Source of the DNA: Cordilura impudica
Lineage: Eukaryota > Arthropoda > Insecta > Diptera > Scathophagidae
DNA length: 64,000 bases
NCBI GenBank assembly: GCA_963682025.1
Contig: OY821517.1
Coordinates: 24,471,620-24,535,619, forward strand
Direction: 5' to 3'
This document shows positions 38,604 to 49,800 of this stretch, piece by piece. The translations under genes and the position numbers were made by a program. The notes under the pieces were generated by a model. The model was not told the DNA's origin and searched no databases. It saw only the letters and a program-made list of their open reading frames with translations. How positions within the stretch are numbered: the stretch's first letter is position 1; each line of letters starts with the position of its first letter.

Positions 38604-39330
38604 CTAGCAGAGCCCAGCCCTTGAAATTCGAGCGCAAATTCTAGGATATTTTTTTTTTCATTCAATTTATTTCTTTCAATGTTTTTTAATATATTTAATT
38701 CATTAAATTTATTTCACTATAAATATTTGTTGAACACACAGAAATAAGAGCCTAAAGATATTTGAACCACCTTGTATGTCAACTAAAGGTATGATAATAT
38801 TAGGCAATGCATAATTCAACACAAAGAGCGTAATATGCAATTATTATAATGAAATTCGATTGCATTATTGTCGTTATTGGTTTATGTCCAAAATTTTTTT
38901 TCAATTCAACACAGGGCTTTTCATATACAATTTTTGCAAACAAATTTAATAAACACACACACAGCATTGTATAATTTTATGTAGCATTAAAATGAGCATT
39001 ACTCCAATAAAATGTTTCAGATGGTGAAAATCTGTAACACTGATGGACAGCTAAAAAGGAATACCTTTCAAATGAGGGATGTTTGGTGAAAACAGGATTA
39101 AAACTGACAGTGTTACATCGGTCACATGAAATTGCCTTACCTATTAATATTATAGATTATAGACAAGATGACTTTTTGTGACCAAACAATATACGATTTG
39201 AAAGGTATTACTTTCAGATATGTGCACAATGTATATTCTTAGCGTTAAAAGTTATTACTAACACATAAGTTTGTACATAAAATATAAACAAAGCCACGTG
39301 TGTTTTTTCATCTTATTTTTGTGTATTGAT
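38604..39330 (-). mobile_element. Helitron-like element of the CTGCTAG^T family, minus orientation
   Basis: ACTAGCAGAGCCCAGCCC and AAATTCGAGCGC at 38603-38632 is the reverse complement of the 3' terminus seen at 12258 and 17038. Sequence at 39160-39330 (TTGTGACCAAACAATATACG, GAAAGGTATTAC, CTAACACATAAG, CACGTGTGTTTTTTCAT) parallels the 5' half of those copies. The interior is longer and diverged, so the exact extent is uncertain. Confidence 0.45.
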
Positions 39331-39929
39331 GTGTTAGTTAAGGTTTAAATAAATAATTTTTTTATGCGTTCCTTGCAGATGACTCATTAAAGCTAACAAG
39401 AAGGGCCGGATTAAGCTTTTTCAGGCTTATTCAAAACTTCACTTTTTTGTTTAATTGAGAGTTTTATTATGCAACTGATCGCGATATGTTTTCTACGAAA
39501 GAGATTAGAAACAAGACTAAAACTTTTTTCGTATTCCATACTGTGTGTGTTCCCCAAAAAAAAAAATAGTAAAATAACGACAAAACGACTTAGTTGGTAT
39601 AGGCACATAGAAGAAAAAAAAAATAGTTGCATTTACAGAGGTAAATTTTTTTAAAAGTTGCGTTGACTGAGTCTGAAATGCTTTTAATTACGGTGTTGCG
39701 TTAATCGCGGAATTGCGCATAACGAGAGTTGCGGTAATCGAGTTTATACAGTTAATTTGTTTTCTTTTTTGACCAGTATTTATTATAATTTCTTATTTAT
39801 TGCATTTATTTTAGAACGAATTGACTGCTATCTGAATAATTTCGTTATTTTTCTATTATTGGAATAAAAAAAAAATATTAAGATCTCTTCTAAAGATGTC
39901 AAAGAGAAACACTTTTTGAATGGTTTTTG
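39331..39929. other. Non-coding, nothing recognised
   Basis: Two frames on opposite strands at 39411-39654 overlap each other and lack support. A slightly GC-richer stretch at 39660-39745 repeats GCGTTAATCGCGGAATTGCG-like text but resembles no known feature. Confidence 0.4.
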
Positions 39930-40395
39930 TACCCTCCACACCACTGCGCAAACGGTATATCTAAGCTTGGTAGTCCGTATGTAACGCATCAAAAAATTCA
40001 TATATATTATTGATACTTACAATAACTCGAGTAGATATAGCGGTGTCCGTCTGTCCGTCCGTCCATCCGTCTGTCTGTTGAAATCACTATCCATAACAAA
40101 ATAAACCATTTACGTAGGTAAACTTAGGACAATATAGTTTTTCATTATTTCGGGCAGTTTGTTATTTAAAATAGGTTAAATCGAGGATCACTGGGCCAAG
40201 ATATGAACTTAAAATTAGAGACACCTCTAAAAAAATTTAAAATTTAGGTATTTGTTGTAATGATTTAGTATTGAATTTATGAAATTGTTTACTTTTTTAT
40301 TTTGTTTACAATATGTCCATCTATTAATGGAAACGTAAAACATAGGTGGAGGGTATCAAAGATTCGGCATAGCCGAATTTAACACTCCTGCTTGT
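39930..40395 (+). mobile_element. GTCY-containing interspersed repeat, second subtype
   Basis: Begins GTACCCTCCACACCACTGCG, contains GTCCGTCTGTCCGTCCGTCC near 40045 and ends GGAGGGTATCAAAGATTCGGC plus ATAGCCGAATTTAACACTCC. A related left part occurs at 61954-62100 (TACCCTCCACGCTACTGCCG). It resembles the mini-me type but has different ends. Confidence 0.5.
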
Positions 40396-40488
40396 TTGCA
40401 TTAATTTGGGCATGAAATCAAAACGGTTTAAGCAAATATGACACGTGCAATATAACCAATACAATCACAACGACCACAAAAACAACAA

Positions 40489-41245
40489 GTAAGAAAATTA
40501 TAGTTGGTCTAGACCGACCCATACCATGCATTTAGAGACCCTATCTCTTCGGTCCAATTAACTGGATATAGAAAATACACATAAACCAAATTTGAGTGCA
40601 CTGTTATTAATTTTTTTTGGCTGCAGATATGAAAAAGTTCATATCGGATGCTACATTTATGTGGGGACTATATCGAAAAATGGACCAATCCTGACCATAT
40701 TTGAAAAAATATATACAAACCAAATTTGAGAAAAATCTGTGCAATATTTTTGTTTTTTTTGATAGATTTAAGTGAAAATCGGGATGCAGCTTTATATGGG
40801 GGCTATGACAAGCAATTGCCGTATGGGGTTTATTATTGGATACCTGATAAATGGGTGTAACGAATACGCACAAACCCAATTTTACCGAGATCTATATGAT
40901 AATTTGGATCTTATGGCAATTTAAGTCGATTTCATAGGGGTCATTTGTATGGGGACAAGGTCTGAAAATGGACCGGATTTCACCGATTTCAATAGTGTTC
41001 ATTCTATGGCCGATAGAAGCTTATATACCAAATTTCATTAAAATATATATTTGCGACCTGTAGTTTGATTACAAGGTTTACATGGACACACAGACGGATG
41101 GACGGACATCGCTAAATCGACTCAGAAAGTGATTCTGAGTCGATCGATATAATTAAAGATGGGTCTAGGTCAAATATTTTTGGTAGTTACAAACAGCAGC
41201 ACAATGTCATTATACCCAAACCACATAGTGGTATAGGGTATACAA
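40489..41245 (-). mobile_element. DINE-1/mini-me-like repeat, uninterrupted reference copy
   Basis: Runs from AACAAGTAAGAAAATTATAG to CCACATAGTGGTATAGGGTATA with a GACGGACATCGC stretch near 41100. It has no large insertion and therefore serves to reconstruct the empty sites of the interrupted copies at 6866, 8258 and 30859. Confidence 0.7.
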
Positions 41246-41536
41246 ATTACAGCTCGCACACATAAAAACAAAATTTGGAATACCAACGATAATAAGCACA
41301 GCATAGAAAAAACATAATTTTGTAAGACTTTTTTCTTGCTCTTTGATGTCTCGAAACCTACTCCAACGATTTTGATGATTTTAGACAACAGCCAGCTCAG
41401 GATGTTAATAAATCAACTCCACTAAAATCGAGAAACCCAGCTGTCATATTGCGGGCGTGATCGTGATTTCTACAGATGGACAGACGGACATCGCTATATC
41501 AACTCCGCTTGTTATAAAGATTACGAATATATATAT

Positions 41537-44265
41537 ATATGGGGGATTTCATGTCAAGTGCACCAACTATTGAAACCGCTGTCTTCCGATCGGGATGAAA
41601 TTTACACCAAGGTTAGTCCTATTGGATAGTAGTTTAGACACAATTTTTCAATAAGATCGGTCCAGATCTCTCTGAGTTAGAGGGGATCAAAATTCGACAT
41701 TTTGGCCAAACAGGTGTTTCTTCTCATCTATGTAACTTATTACCTATTGTTCTCAGAAAATTTTCTCCCAAATAGTTTAGATAGCTATTTCTTCAATATT
41801 TCGGAAAAAAATACTTTAAAAAAAAAAATTTTTTTTTTGACTTTTTTTTTGCTAAATTAAAGCATTTTTTGCCTTTTTTTCAAAAAGTTTTTTTTTTTTT
41901 TTTATTTTTTCATAAGAAAGCTTAGGATTTTTCCTTTAAGAGCTTTTTGGTCGCTTAGTGGGATGGGAGTGGGATATCTATCAAAATAAATGTTTTGTAA
42001 CTCAAGACAACGGTTTTTCAATTTTTCACAAATGCACTATTTTGAATTTTTTCCTATTTGTGTCTAAAACCTTAAAAATAAAACTTATACTGAGAAACTA
42101 GACAAACTAAACTTTCCGAAGATATATAACATACCTAACTAAAATTTTATACCCTCGATACTGTAATACCCAGAATATGTTAACCTCAGGAAAAAAAATC
42201 GCTTTTTTTCTATAGAAATGTTGAAAAATTATTATTTTTTTATTTATTTTGAATAATAATTAAATTAATGTATAATAATAATATTTAAAATAAAAAGATA
42301 AATAATTTATTAAAATTTAATCTTAATTGCATTAGATCCATTTATATCATAACTATTTTTATACTTAATTTATTGTAGCTGATGAAGTATTTAAGTCTTG
42401 TAAATTTTTAAATACCCAGTCTTTCATCCAGCTTTTTTGTCGCCTTTATTTACTGCGTTTTTTTGTCAATCCTTTCTTGGCGTTACTAGGTTCAGCTGTT
42501 GATTTCGCTGCTGGTTTATTTGTTGTCTTTGGAAAGAAGTCGCATTAAATAGAGGCAGAAAACTTTTTCAACTTGAGTCTTCCATCGACAAGCGGTATAA
42601 AAGAATGGTATTGAGCGGTGCCATCGATTGTTACCGCAGCATCGAATCTGCTCTTCAGTGTTTTCAATGTTTCCTGATGATCCTCTTTGCTACTAAAAAC
42701 TATTTTAGTTTCTTTACAATAACTCTTTGCCCAATGGAATAAAGCAGTCGCATCTAAGAGGCTATACTTCGCTGCATTTCTTTTAAGGTTTGCTCCAATA
42801 CCATCACATGCTCCTTTACCATGAGCAGTAGGATGAAAATGCCACTCAGCTGGCATTCCAAAATCTTTTTCGTGGGCCATAAGATTTGCCAAGTTACTTT
42901 TGTTTTTAACATGTTGACGAGCTCCGTCCGAAACGTAGTATACCTTCTTTACTGTAAATTTAGATTTTAGAAATTTTACTATTCTCTTCTGGTACTCATA
43001 AACTGCAACGCTATCATGTTTTAAATCGTAGGATATGATTGACATACTTTTGTGTTCCAGTTTTTCATCTTTCATGTAGTAAATAACTACTGTGAATATA
43101 GTTGCTTGGTCGTTATTGAAGTGGAATGCTTGTATGGCATCCTGAAGAACATATTTATAGTTTTCTGCGAAATCATATGAAATAACGAATTCACCAGACT
43201 TCAAATCCTTGAAGTATGACCATTGCTCTTTGACTAAAAAGTCATGGTTTCTCAAGTTTAGCAATCCTGTACACATTTCTTCCACAAAATCATCCACATT
43301 TAAAATGATTGTTTTCAATGTGCATCTGTCAGTCTGAATCCAAGAATCAAATTTGACCTCCTCTATATATTCTCGATCTAAAGAGTTGATTAAATTTTCT
43401 TTGATGAATGTGTTTTTCGGGCAATTGGTACATTCACCTAAGTGGCAAGAAGTTGTTGCATTAGGACACATAGCCAATTTAAGGCAATCGCGGTAATCGT
43501 GTAAATCTTCTGCCGAATCATCTGTTAAATATTTTAAGTTGATTTCCTTCCACATCAGTTTAACATTTTCATGGTAAATTTGGGTTAATTTCGTGAAGCC
43601 AGATTGAAATGTTGCAAATAACTGTTTCAGGTTACAGATAACCATTCTCTTCTGTTATGTTATGAAGTTATGTTACATACCTTCGGAAAGGTTAATTTGT
43701 CTAGTTTCTCAGTATAAGTTTTATTTGTAAGGTTTTAGACACAAATAGGAAAAAATTCAAAATAGTGCATTTGTGAAAAATTGAAAAACCGTTGTCTTGA
43801 GTTACAAAACATTTATTTTGATAGATATCCCACTCCCATCCCACTAAGCGACCAAAAAGCTCTTAAAGGAAAAATCCTAAGCTTTCTTATGAAAAAAAAA
43901 AAAAAAAAATGCACTTTTTGAAAAAAAAAGGCAAAAAATGCTTTAATTTAGCAAAAAAAAAGTCTAAAAAAAAATTTTTTTTTTAAAGTATTTTTTTCCG
44001 AAATATTGAAGAAATATCTATCTAAACTATTTGGGAGAAAATTTTCTGAGAACAATAGGTAATAAGTTACATGGATGAAAAGAAACACCTGTTTGGCCAA
44101 AATGTCAAATTTTGATCCCCTCTAACTCAGAGAGGTCTGGACCGATCTTATTGAAAAATTGTGTCTAAACTACTATCCAATAGGACTAACCTTGGTGCAA
44201 ATTTCATCCCGATCGGAAGACATCGGTTTCAAAAGTTGGTGCACTTGACATGAAACCCCCCATAT
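41537..44265 (-). mobile_element. Transposon with ~597-bp terminal inverted repeats
   Basis: The left arm (41537-42133) and right arm (43669-44265) are reverse complements with only scattered differences and small indels in A/T runs. They run from ATATGGGGGATTTCATGTC at the outer end to TTTCCGAAGATATATAACAT at the inner end. Between them lies one 366-aa transposase-like ORF on the minus strand. An extra ATATGTATAAACCCCCC repeat follows the right end. The left end sits in a (TA)n tract next to another GTCY repeat, so the target duplication cannot be read. The superfamily is not assigned. Confidence 0.85.
42545..43645 (-). CDS. Transposase-like protein, DFAENY / CDGIG family (366 aa)
   Basis: A single open frame from ATG 43645 to TAA. 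About residues 59-76 hold a Cys cluster (CPNATTSCHLGECTNCP). Near 157 is SYDFAENYKYVLQDA, near 238 SDGARQHVKNK, and near 270 HPTAHGKGACDGIGANLKR. These motifs occur in the same order in a family of uncharacterised proteins that is repeated many times in arthropod genomes. The Asp residues of DFAENY and SDG fit an RNase H-fold nuclease, but that is inference. It lies entirely between long inverted repeats, supporting a transposase role. Family members usually have more N-terminal sequence, so this copy may be N-terminally short or lack an upstream exon. The same frame beyond the stop stays meaningful-looking for about 60 more codons (see findings). Confidence 0.7.
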   Translation of the reverse strand: MVICNLKQLFATFQSGFTKLTQIYHENVKLMWKEINLKYLTDDSAEDLHDYRDCLKLAMCPNATTSCHLGECTNCPKNTFIKENLINSLDREYIEEVKFDSWIQTDRCTLKTIILNVDDFVEEMCTGLLNLRNHDFLVKEQWSYFKDLKSGEFVISYDFAENYKYVLQDAIQAFHFNNDQATIFTVVIYYMKDEKLEHKSMSIISYDLKHDSVAVYEYQKRIVKFLKSKFTVKKVYYVSDGARQHVKNKSNLANLMAHEKDFGMPAEWHFHPTAHGKGACDGIGANLKRNAAKYSLLDATALFHWAKSYCKETKIVFSSKEDHQETLKTLKSRFDAAVTIDGTAQYHSFIPLVDGRLKLKKFSASI

Positions 44266-44488
44266 GTATAAACCCCCCATATGTATAAAACTGTATGAAT
44301 TACTAAGCTTTGTTCTAGTGATTCATATAAATTTGTATTGACAACCCTGCTAATAAGAGTTCACATGATTTCTAAATGTAATTAAAGAGAACGCAATAAA
44401 AAAATTGTTTTTATAACAACGTTAGTCGCCGATTAATATGGAAAATTATTTCTTAAACATTTAATAACAAGTATAATTTACAATTCTT

Positions 44489-44720
44489 TACACAGAAAAA
44501 AAAAAAAATGCCAACCGAATAGTTATAAAGTTTAGCAACTGTATTTTTGTATGCATCAACAGATCTTTAACAGCTTTTAGCCACTTTCTATTGTAATCTT
44601 ATATTTACTTTTAAGATAACTGATTGTAATCGTAATCAACTCGAAATTCGATTGTTACTATTATTACAGTTCAGATGGCAATAAATTCGTTTAACACAAT
44701 GTATCTGTTTTTTGTGTGTT
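44489..44720. mobile_element. Small MITE, CACAGAAAA-terminus family, copy 2
   Basis: Begins TACACAGAAAAAAA followed by ATGCCAACCGAATAG and ends CAATAAATTCG then TTTTTTGTGTGTT. This is the layout of 4857-5085 and of the split copy at 58373. Non-coding. Confidence 0.6.
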
Positions 44721-45830
44721 TTAAAGTTGTTAGTGTTTGAATGTGTATCATTAATATCCAACACCCAGCTAATGAGAATTGATCTATTGTCTTTTATTTA
44801 AAACGATTTTGTGGGAAATTGAAGTCAGTATATAACAACCATCAGCTGTTTCTTTCTTGTGTTTTATATCAAGCGAACTAGGTTTTTAGTGCATTATGCT
44901 GCTCTTATAATGCATTATTTAAAATAGTTTCCAAAACAATATATCTGTGGTTTTCTAGAATAACCGCGTATGTCATAAAATCAAAATGTTCAGGGGAGCC
45001 AAAAAAAAAAAAAACGTTATATTTGAAATTATGGGCTCGATATAAAGATTTTAGAACTTTTTATTTAACAGTCCTGTAGATATGGGCAATACATACTTAA
45101 CATAAAATTTTGAGTCAAAAATTTTCAGAGGAATAGATCCCAGAGAAAGACGAAAGAACAAAATGTAAATTACACTTAAAGTGTGTGCAGATAAAACAAC
45201 TTATATCGACAAACGTCGTCTTCTTTGAAAAAGAAAACTACAAATGCAACCACCCGTGTAGACATGTTTTGTTGTTGCTTGAAAAATTGATTTTTTTGTT
45301 CGTCAACAAAAAGTTAACGGGACTTAGGATGAGATTATAACAACGTTTCAAGAATAATAGTGACAAAAAATAACAGAAATAAACACACAAGTTTTTACAA
45401 GTGGTTTTAAACTAAAACCTAATACAAAATTATTTTGCAGTTTTTTTCATTAATAACAACGTATGTCGTTGTGTGTCGTTTTCTGAGAAAATAATTTGTC
45501 ACCGATCAAACGTAGGTTGACATACGTCGATATTGCTGCAAATTAATTTAATAAACATTTAAGTTACGTCGTTATTTAAAGAAAAAACTCGGAAATGGTC
45601 AATATTTAAAAAAAAAAATATTTAGGACATGTAAAGAGCGTTTAAAATTAATATATTTGGCATCGTTAACTCAAAACTGACAAAAATGGGTACAAATATA
45701 TGCTAAAAGAATGGGTACAGATATATGCTAAATGTTGCAATATTTAAATGTGTTCGGCAGATGTTTTAACGCATCACATTTTTTTTACATTTAAATGATT
45801 TCGATATTAGGCTGCATTAAATCTACAAAG
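44721..45830. other. Intergenic, no gene seen
   Basis: AT-rich with repeated ACGTCG/CGACATACGT phrases between 45180 and 45560 that loosely mirror each other, possibly a decayed foldback element. No ORF or RNA gene was identified. Confidence 0.4.
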
Positions 45831-45976
45831 GTTACCTAAGTTTTTTAAGGTAACTTATCTCAAAGCATTTTATATTTTAAAATCTGGATTCAATAATTGA
45901 ATTTATTGAGTTTTAATTTTATTTAACTGAACCACCCTTTAAAAAAAAGTTAAAAGTTACCTAAGTTTGGAAAGGT
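45831..45976. repeat. Upstream GTTACCTAAG palindromes of gene 2
   Basis: GTTACCTAAGTTTTTTAAGG followed by TAAC at 45831-45854 is an imperfect palindrome. A second, weaker version is at 45956-45976. Both lie about 260-410 bp upstream of the putative start of gene 2. They match the units upstream of gene 1. Confidence 0.5.
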
Positions 45977-46235
45977 AAAACTTTTCGACATTTTTTATAT
46001 TTTTTCTAACTGAAATGTTATTGTTGTTTTTTACTATAATTAAAAAGTATTACTTTTAGGATATATTTTCGGTGTGCTAAAAAAATTTCAGTCCCACCAA
46101 AGTAGCGCAAAAAATGGGCAGTTTTTACATAAAATTAATTTTTTTTTTTTTTTGTTTTGCTATTGTTTGTATTTGCAATATTAATAGATACTTCGTTAGA
46201 GACTAAGGAAAAACGAATAGTTTATATTAACAACA

Positions 46236-46267
46236 TCAGTCTATCAACAATTCTTGGCGAGAGCGGT
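46236..46267 (+). promoter_or_regulatory. Putative core promoter of gd-like gene 2
   Basis: TCAGTC at 46236-46241 (A at 46238 as +1) is followed by GAGCGGT at 46261-46267, exactly +24 to +30, as in gene 1. No TATA box near -30. The phrase GAATAGTTTATATTAAC just upstream also has its counterpart before gene 1. The 5' UTR would be about 630 nt, longer than in gene 1 because of unrelated sequence at about 46430-46790. Confidence 0.6.
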
Positions 46268-46871
46268 AATAAAAACTTTATAATAAAAAATATATTCAAA
46301 AAAATCGCCAACAATTAAACGCGCTCGCGGGTGTTTCTTTTTTTCATTTTCTAAAGTTTCTTTAAAAATTCCCATAAAAGATTAAATTAATTAATAAAGA
46401 AATATTTTAGAATTAATGCGAAATTCTATTGCTCACCAATTAATGGGTAACCCCCAGCCTTGCAGAATTTTTTAAAATTTAATACAAATCTTACACTATA
46501 TTGAAAAAAGAAAGATTCAAAAATATTTGCCTCTGGGTTTTATAGTTCCCAAAATATGGCGGCGTAATAACACAGAAAATTAATAAAAACTCATGAAGGT
46601 GGCACAACATAACTTCGATTGTTTTTAGAAGTGATTTAGAAGTGATATGACAAATTTTTTTTTCGTTTTCTTGGCGCCATATTTCAGGAGCTGTTATAGC
46701 TAGAGTTACAAAATTTTTAACAAATTCAAAGAGGATCTAAACAGCTAATTTTATAATTGGCTTTAAGATAGAAGTTCCGATAAATTATAACAACATCAAA
46801 AGCTTTGTTAGAAAAGTTCAATAAAAAAAAAATAAAAAAAAAAGAAAAAAAAAATATTAAAAAGAAAAATA

Positions 46872-49800
46872 ATGTTGAATTACATTTATACATTTTTATT
46901 TATAATAATATCTTGTACTAACACGCAACAACAACAACAAAATGGAATTCCTCCCAATCAGTGTCCATATTTTCAGTATTTGAATGATGGTTCAAAGTAT
47001 TTTGGTATAGTAACACCACCAAACACGGGCAATAATATTGAATTGCATGTACATTTTTCCCAGCAAACACCGTTGCCTATGGTAAGAATTATATTAAAAA
47101 TATTTTTGCAAAACCTATCTGTGAATCTATTTTTCAATATGAAAATATATTATGTTTAAAAAAATTATAGGATAAGAGTCATCTTTCTTAACAGTTAAAA
47201 TTCGTCTTAGGTTTATGGAATATTGCGGTTTACGATTTGGAGATGCTTTTTTATATTTACTTCGAATATCAGAATATTAAAAAATAACGATATTTTTCTC
47301 TGTTTGCAGAAAGCTAGATACTTGAAATTACATTCAGACTTAAAAAAAATCTCATGTTTTACTCACATTTAGTTTAGCTATGCTTTTCGAACACTAACAT
47401 AATTTTGGACCTGTTAACCGTATAATATTTACATCCAGTATTTACATCCAATGAAATCAAACTTGTGATTGAAAATATTTAAAACTTTTGTTTGAATTAC
47501 ACAACTGAATGACATCGATTTCTTTATGCAGATAAGTATTTTAATATTTCTACATATTTACGAATAATTTAAATTTCTTTATGCATGAACTCGAAAGATT
47601 TATTGTATTTTGTTGCAGGTTTCTTCAACGTCGCAATGATTATTGATTGCTTATGAATGTTTACAAAAAATTTGCATACAATAGACTTTTAAAAATATCG
47701 CATTTTTAACTTTAAAGTATTTCATCGAAAAGAAATATATCGATATATTTTCCATAGCAAATTCAATTGGACTTGATCAATTTTCCATAGAAAATAATTT
47801 TCGATCAATTTATTATAAAAAATTATTGTTACAGATAAATATTCGTTAGAAAATAATTGGTATCGAAAAATTGTCGAGAGAAAATTATTTTAATCGATAA
47901 ATTTTCAATAGAAAATTCTTATTATAAAATTTATTGTCGATAAATTTTCAATAGAAAATTTTCATTATAAAATTTATTGTTATCGACATATATTCATTAG
48001 AAAAAAATTCTTTAGAAAAATTATTGTTATCGATAAATTGATAATAGAAAATTACTGTTATCGATAAATGTTGGAGAGAAAATTATTTTGATCTATAAAT
48101 TAAAAAAATTTTTGTTATCGAAAAACTTTCTAAGGTACATTATTTTGATCGATAATTTTTTTAAGACCAATTATTTATCGATAAATTTTCCTTAGAAAAT
48201 TATTGTAGTCGGTAAAATTTCTTTAGAAAATTATTGTTACCAACCAGTTTTCTTTATACAACTATTGCTATCAATAAATTCCTTATAACTTCGATAAATT
48301 TTATAAGGAGATTAATTTTATCGATAAATTTTCTAAAGAAAACTTATCGCTAACGTAAAATTTTCTTTAGTAAAAACTATTGTTATCAATAAATTGTTTA
48401 TAGACAATTATTGTTATCGATAAATTTTCTACATTAAAATGTTTTAGTTTATAATTTTTCTAGAGAAATCTTATTGTTATTGATAAATATTCTTAAGAAA
48501 ATTTTTTTCATAAATTATTCATAGATAATTAAAGTTGTTGATAATTTTCTATTTGAATCGATAAATTTTCTAAAAATTTTCTAATATCAATAAATCGTTT
48601 GTAGAAAATCATTCTTATCGATAAATTTTCTAAGCATTATTATCGACAAATATTTCTTAAAAGATTATGTTAATCGATAAATTTTCTAAAGAAATCTTAC
48701 AGGACATTATTTTAATCAACTTTAATAATAATAATTTTTTTTTAAATTATTGTTATCGACATATTTTTTAAGAAAATTAGTGTTATCGATAAATATCTTT
48801 AGAAAATTTTTGCTATCACTATATAGTATATACAAAATTACTGTTATCGATAAAAATGTTATAGGACATTACTTTAATCGATAAGTTTTGAAATGAAATA
48901 TTATTGTTATGGATGAATGAAATATTGTTATCGATGAATTGGAATGGAGTAGTTTGAGTACAGCATATTCTCTAAAGGAGGATATGATCAAATGGTACAC
49001 GGACGGGTCAAAGACCGGAAATGGAACTGGTGCGGGTGTCTTTGGGCCTAGAACCAAATACTACGAATCAATGGGAATACACACGAGTATTTTCCTGGCG
49101 GAAATTTATGCCATCGATAGATATGCACAGATTAACTTAAATAGGAAGTACAAAAGACAGGACATAACCATATTATCAGATAGTCAAGCTGCTATTCGAG
49201 CACTAGGCTCCTATGTGGTAAACTCTAAGTTAGTATGGGACTGTCTGCAAAGACTGTGTGAGCTAAGCAGACACAATAAGGTCAGCCTTTGTTGGGTCTC
49301 GGGACATATTGGGATTCGGGGAAATGAGCAAGCGAATGAGCTTGCCAGAAAGGGAGCTTCCACAAAGCTAATGGGGCCGGAACCGTTTTGTAGAATAGGA
49401 AAAGGAGTAAGGGAAGGCGTACTCAAAGAATGTGAGAATCATATCACACAGGAGCTTTTGTCGAACCACCTAGGCTTAAGGCAATCAAAACTCTTGTTAA
49501 ATAACGACAACGATAAGAGATTTGAGTCATGTATCGGACCATCAAAGAACGGAGTGAGAATATTAACCGGGATTCTAACTGGTCACTGTAGGCACAGGGA
49601 TGATCTGAGTAGGTTAGGAATTGAAGCGAACCCCATGTGCATATTCTGCGATGAGAAGGCAGAATCAGCGGAGCACATACTGGGAGATTGTGGAGATATA
49701 ATGCATAAGAGGAAAAGTACCTGGGTTCTTTCCAAACACCAGGGAGTGAAATAAAATCACTGGAACCAACCAACATCTTCGAATTTCTGAGGGCTTCAGC

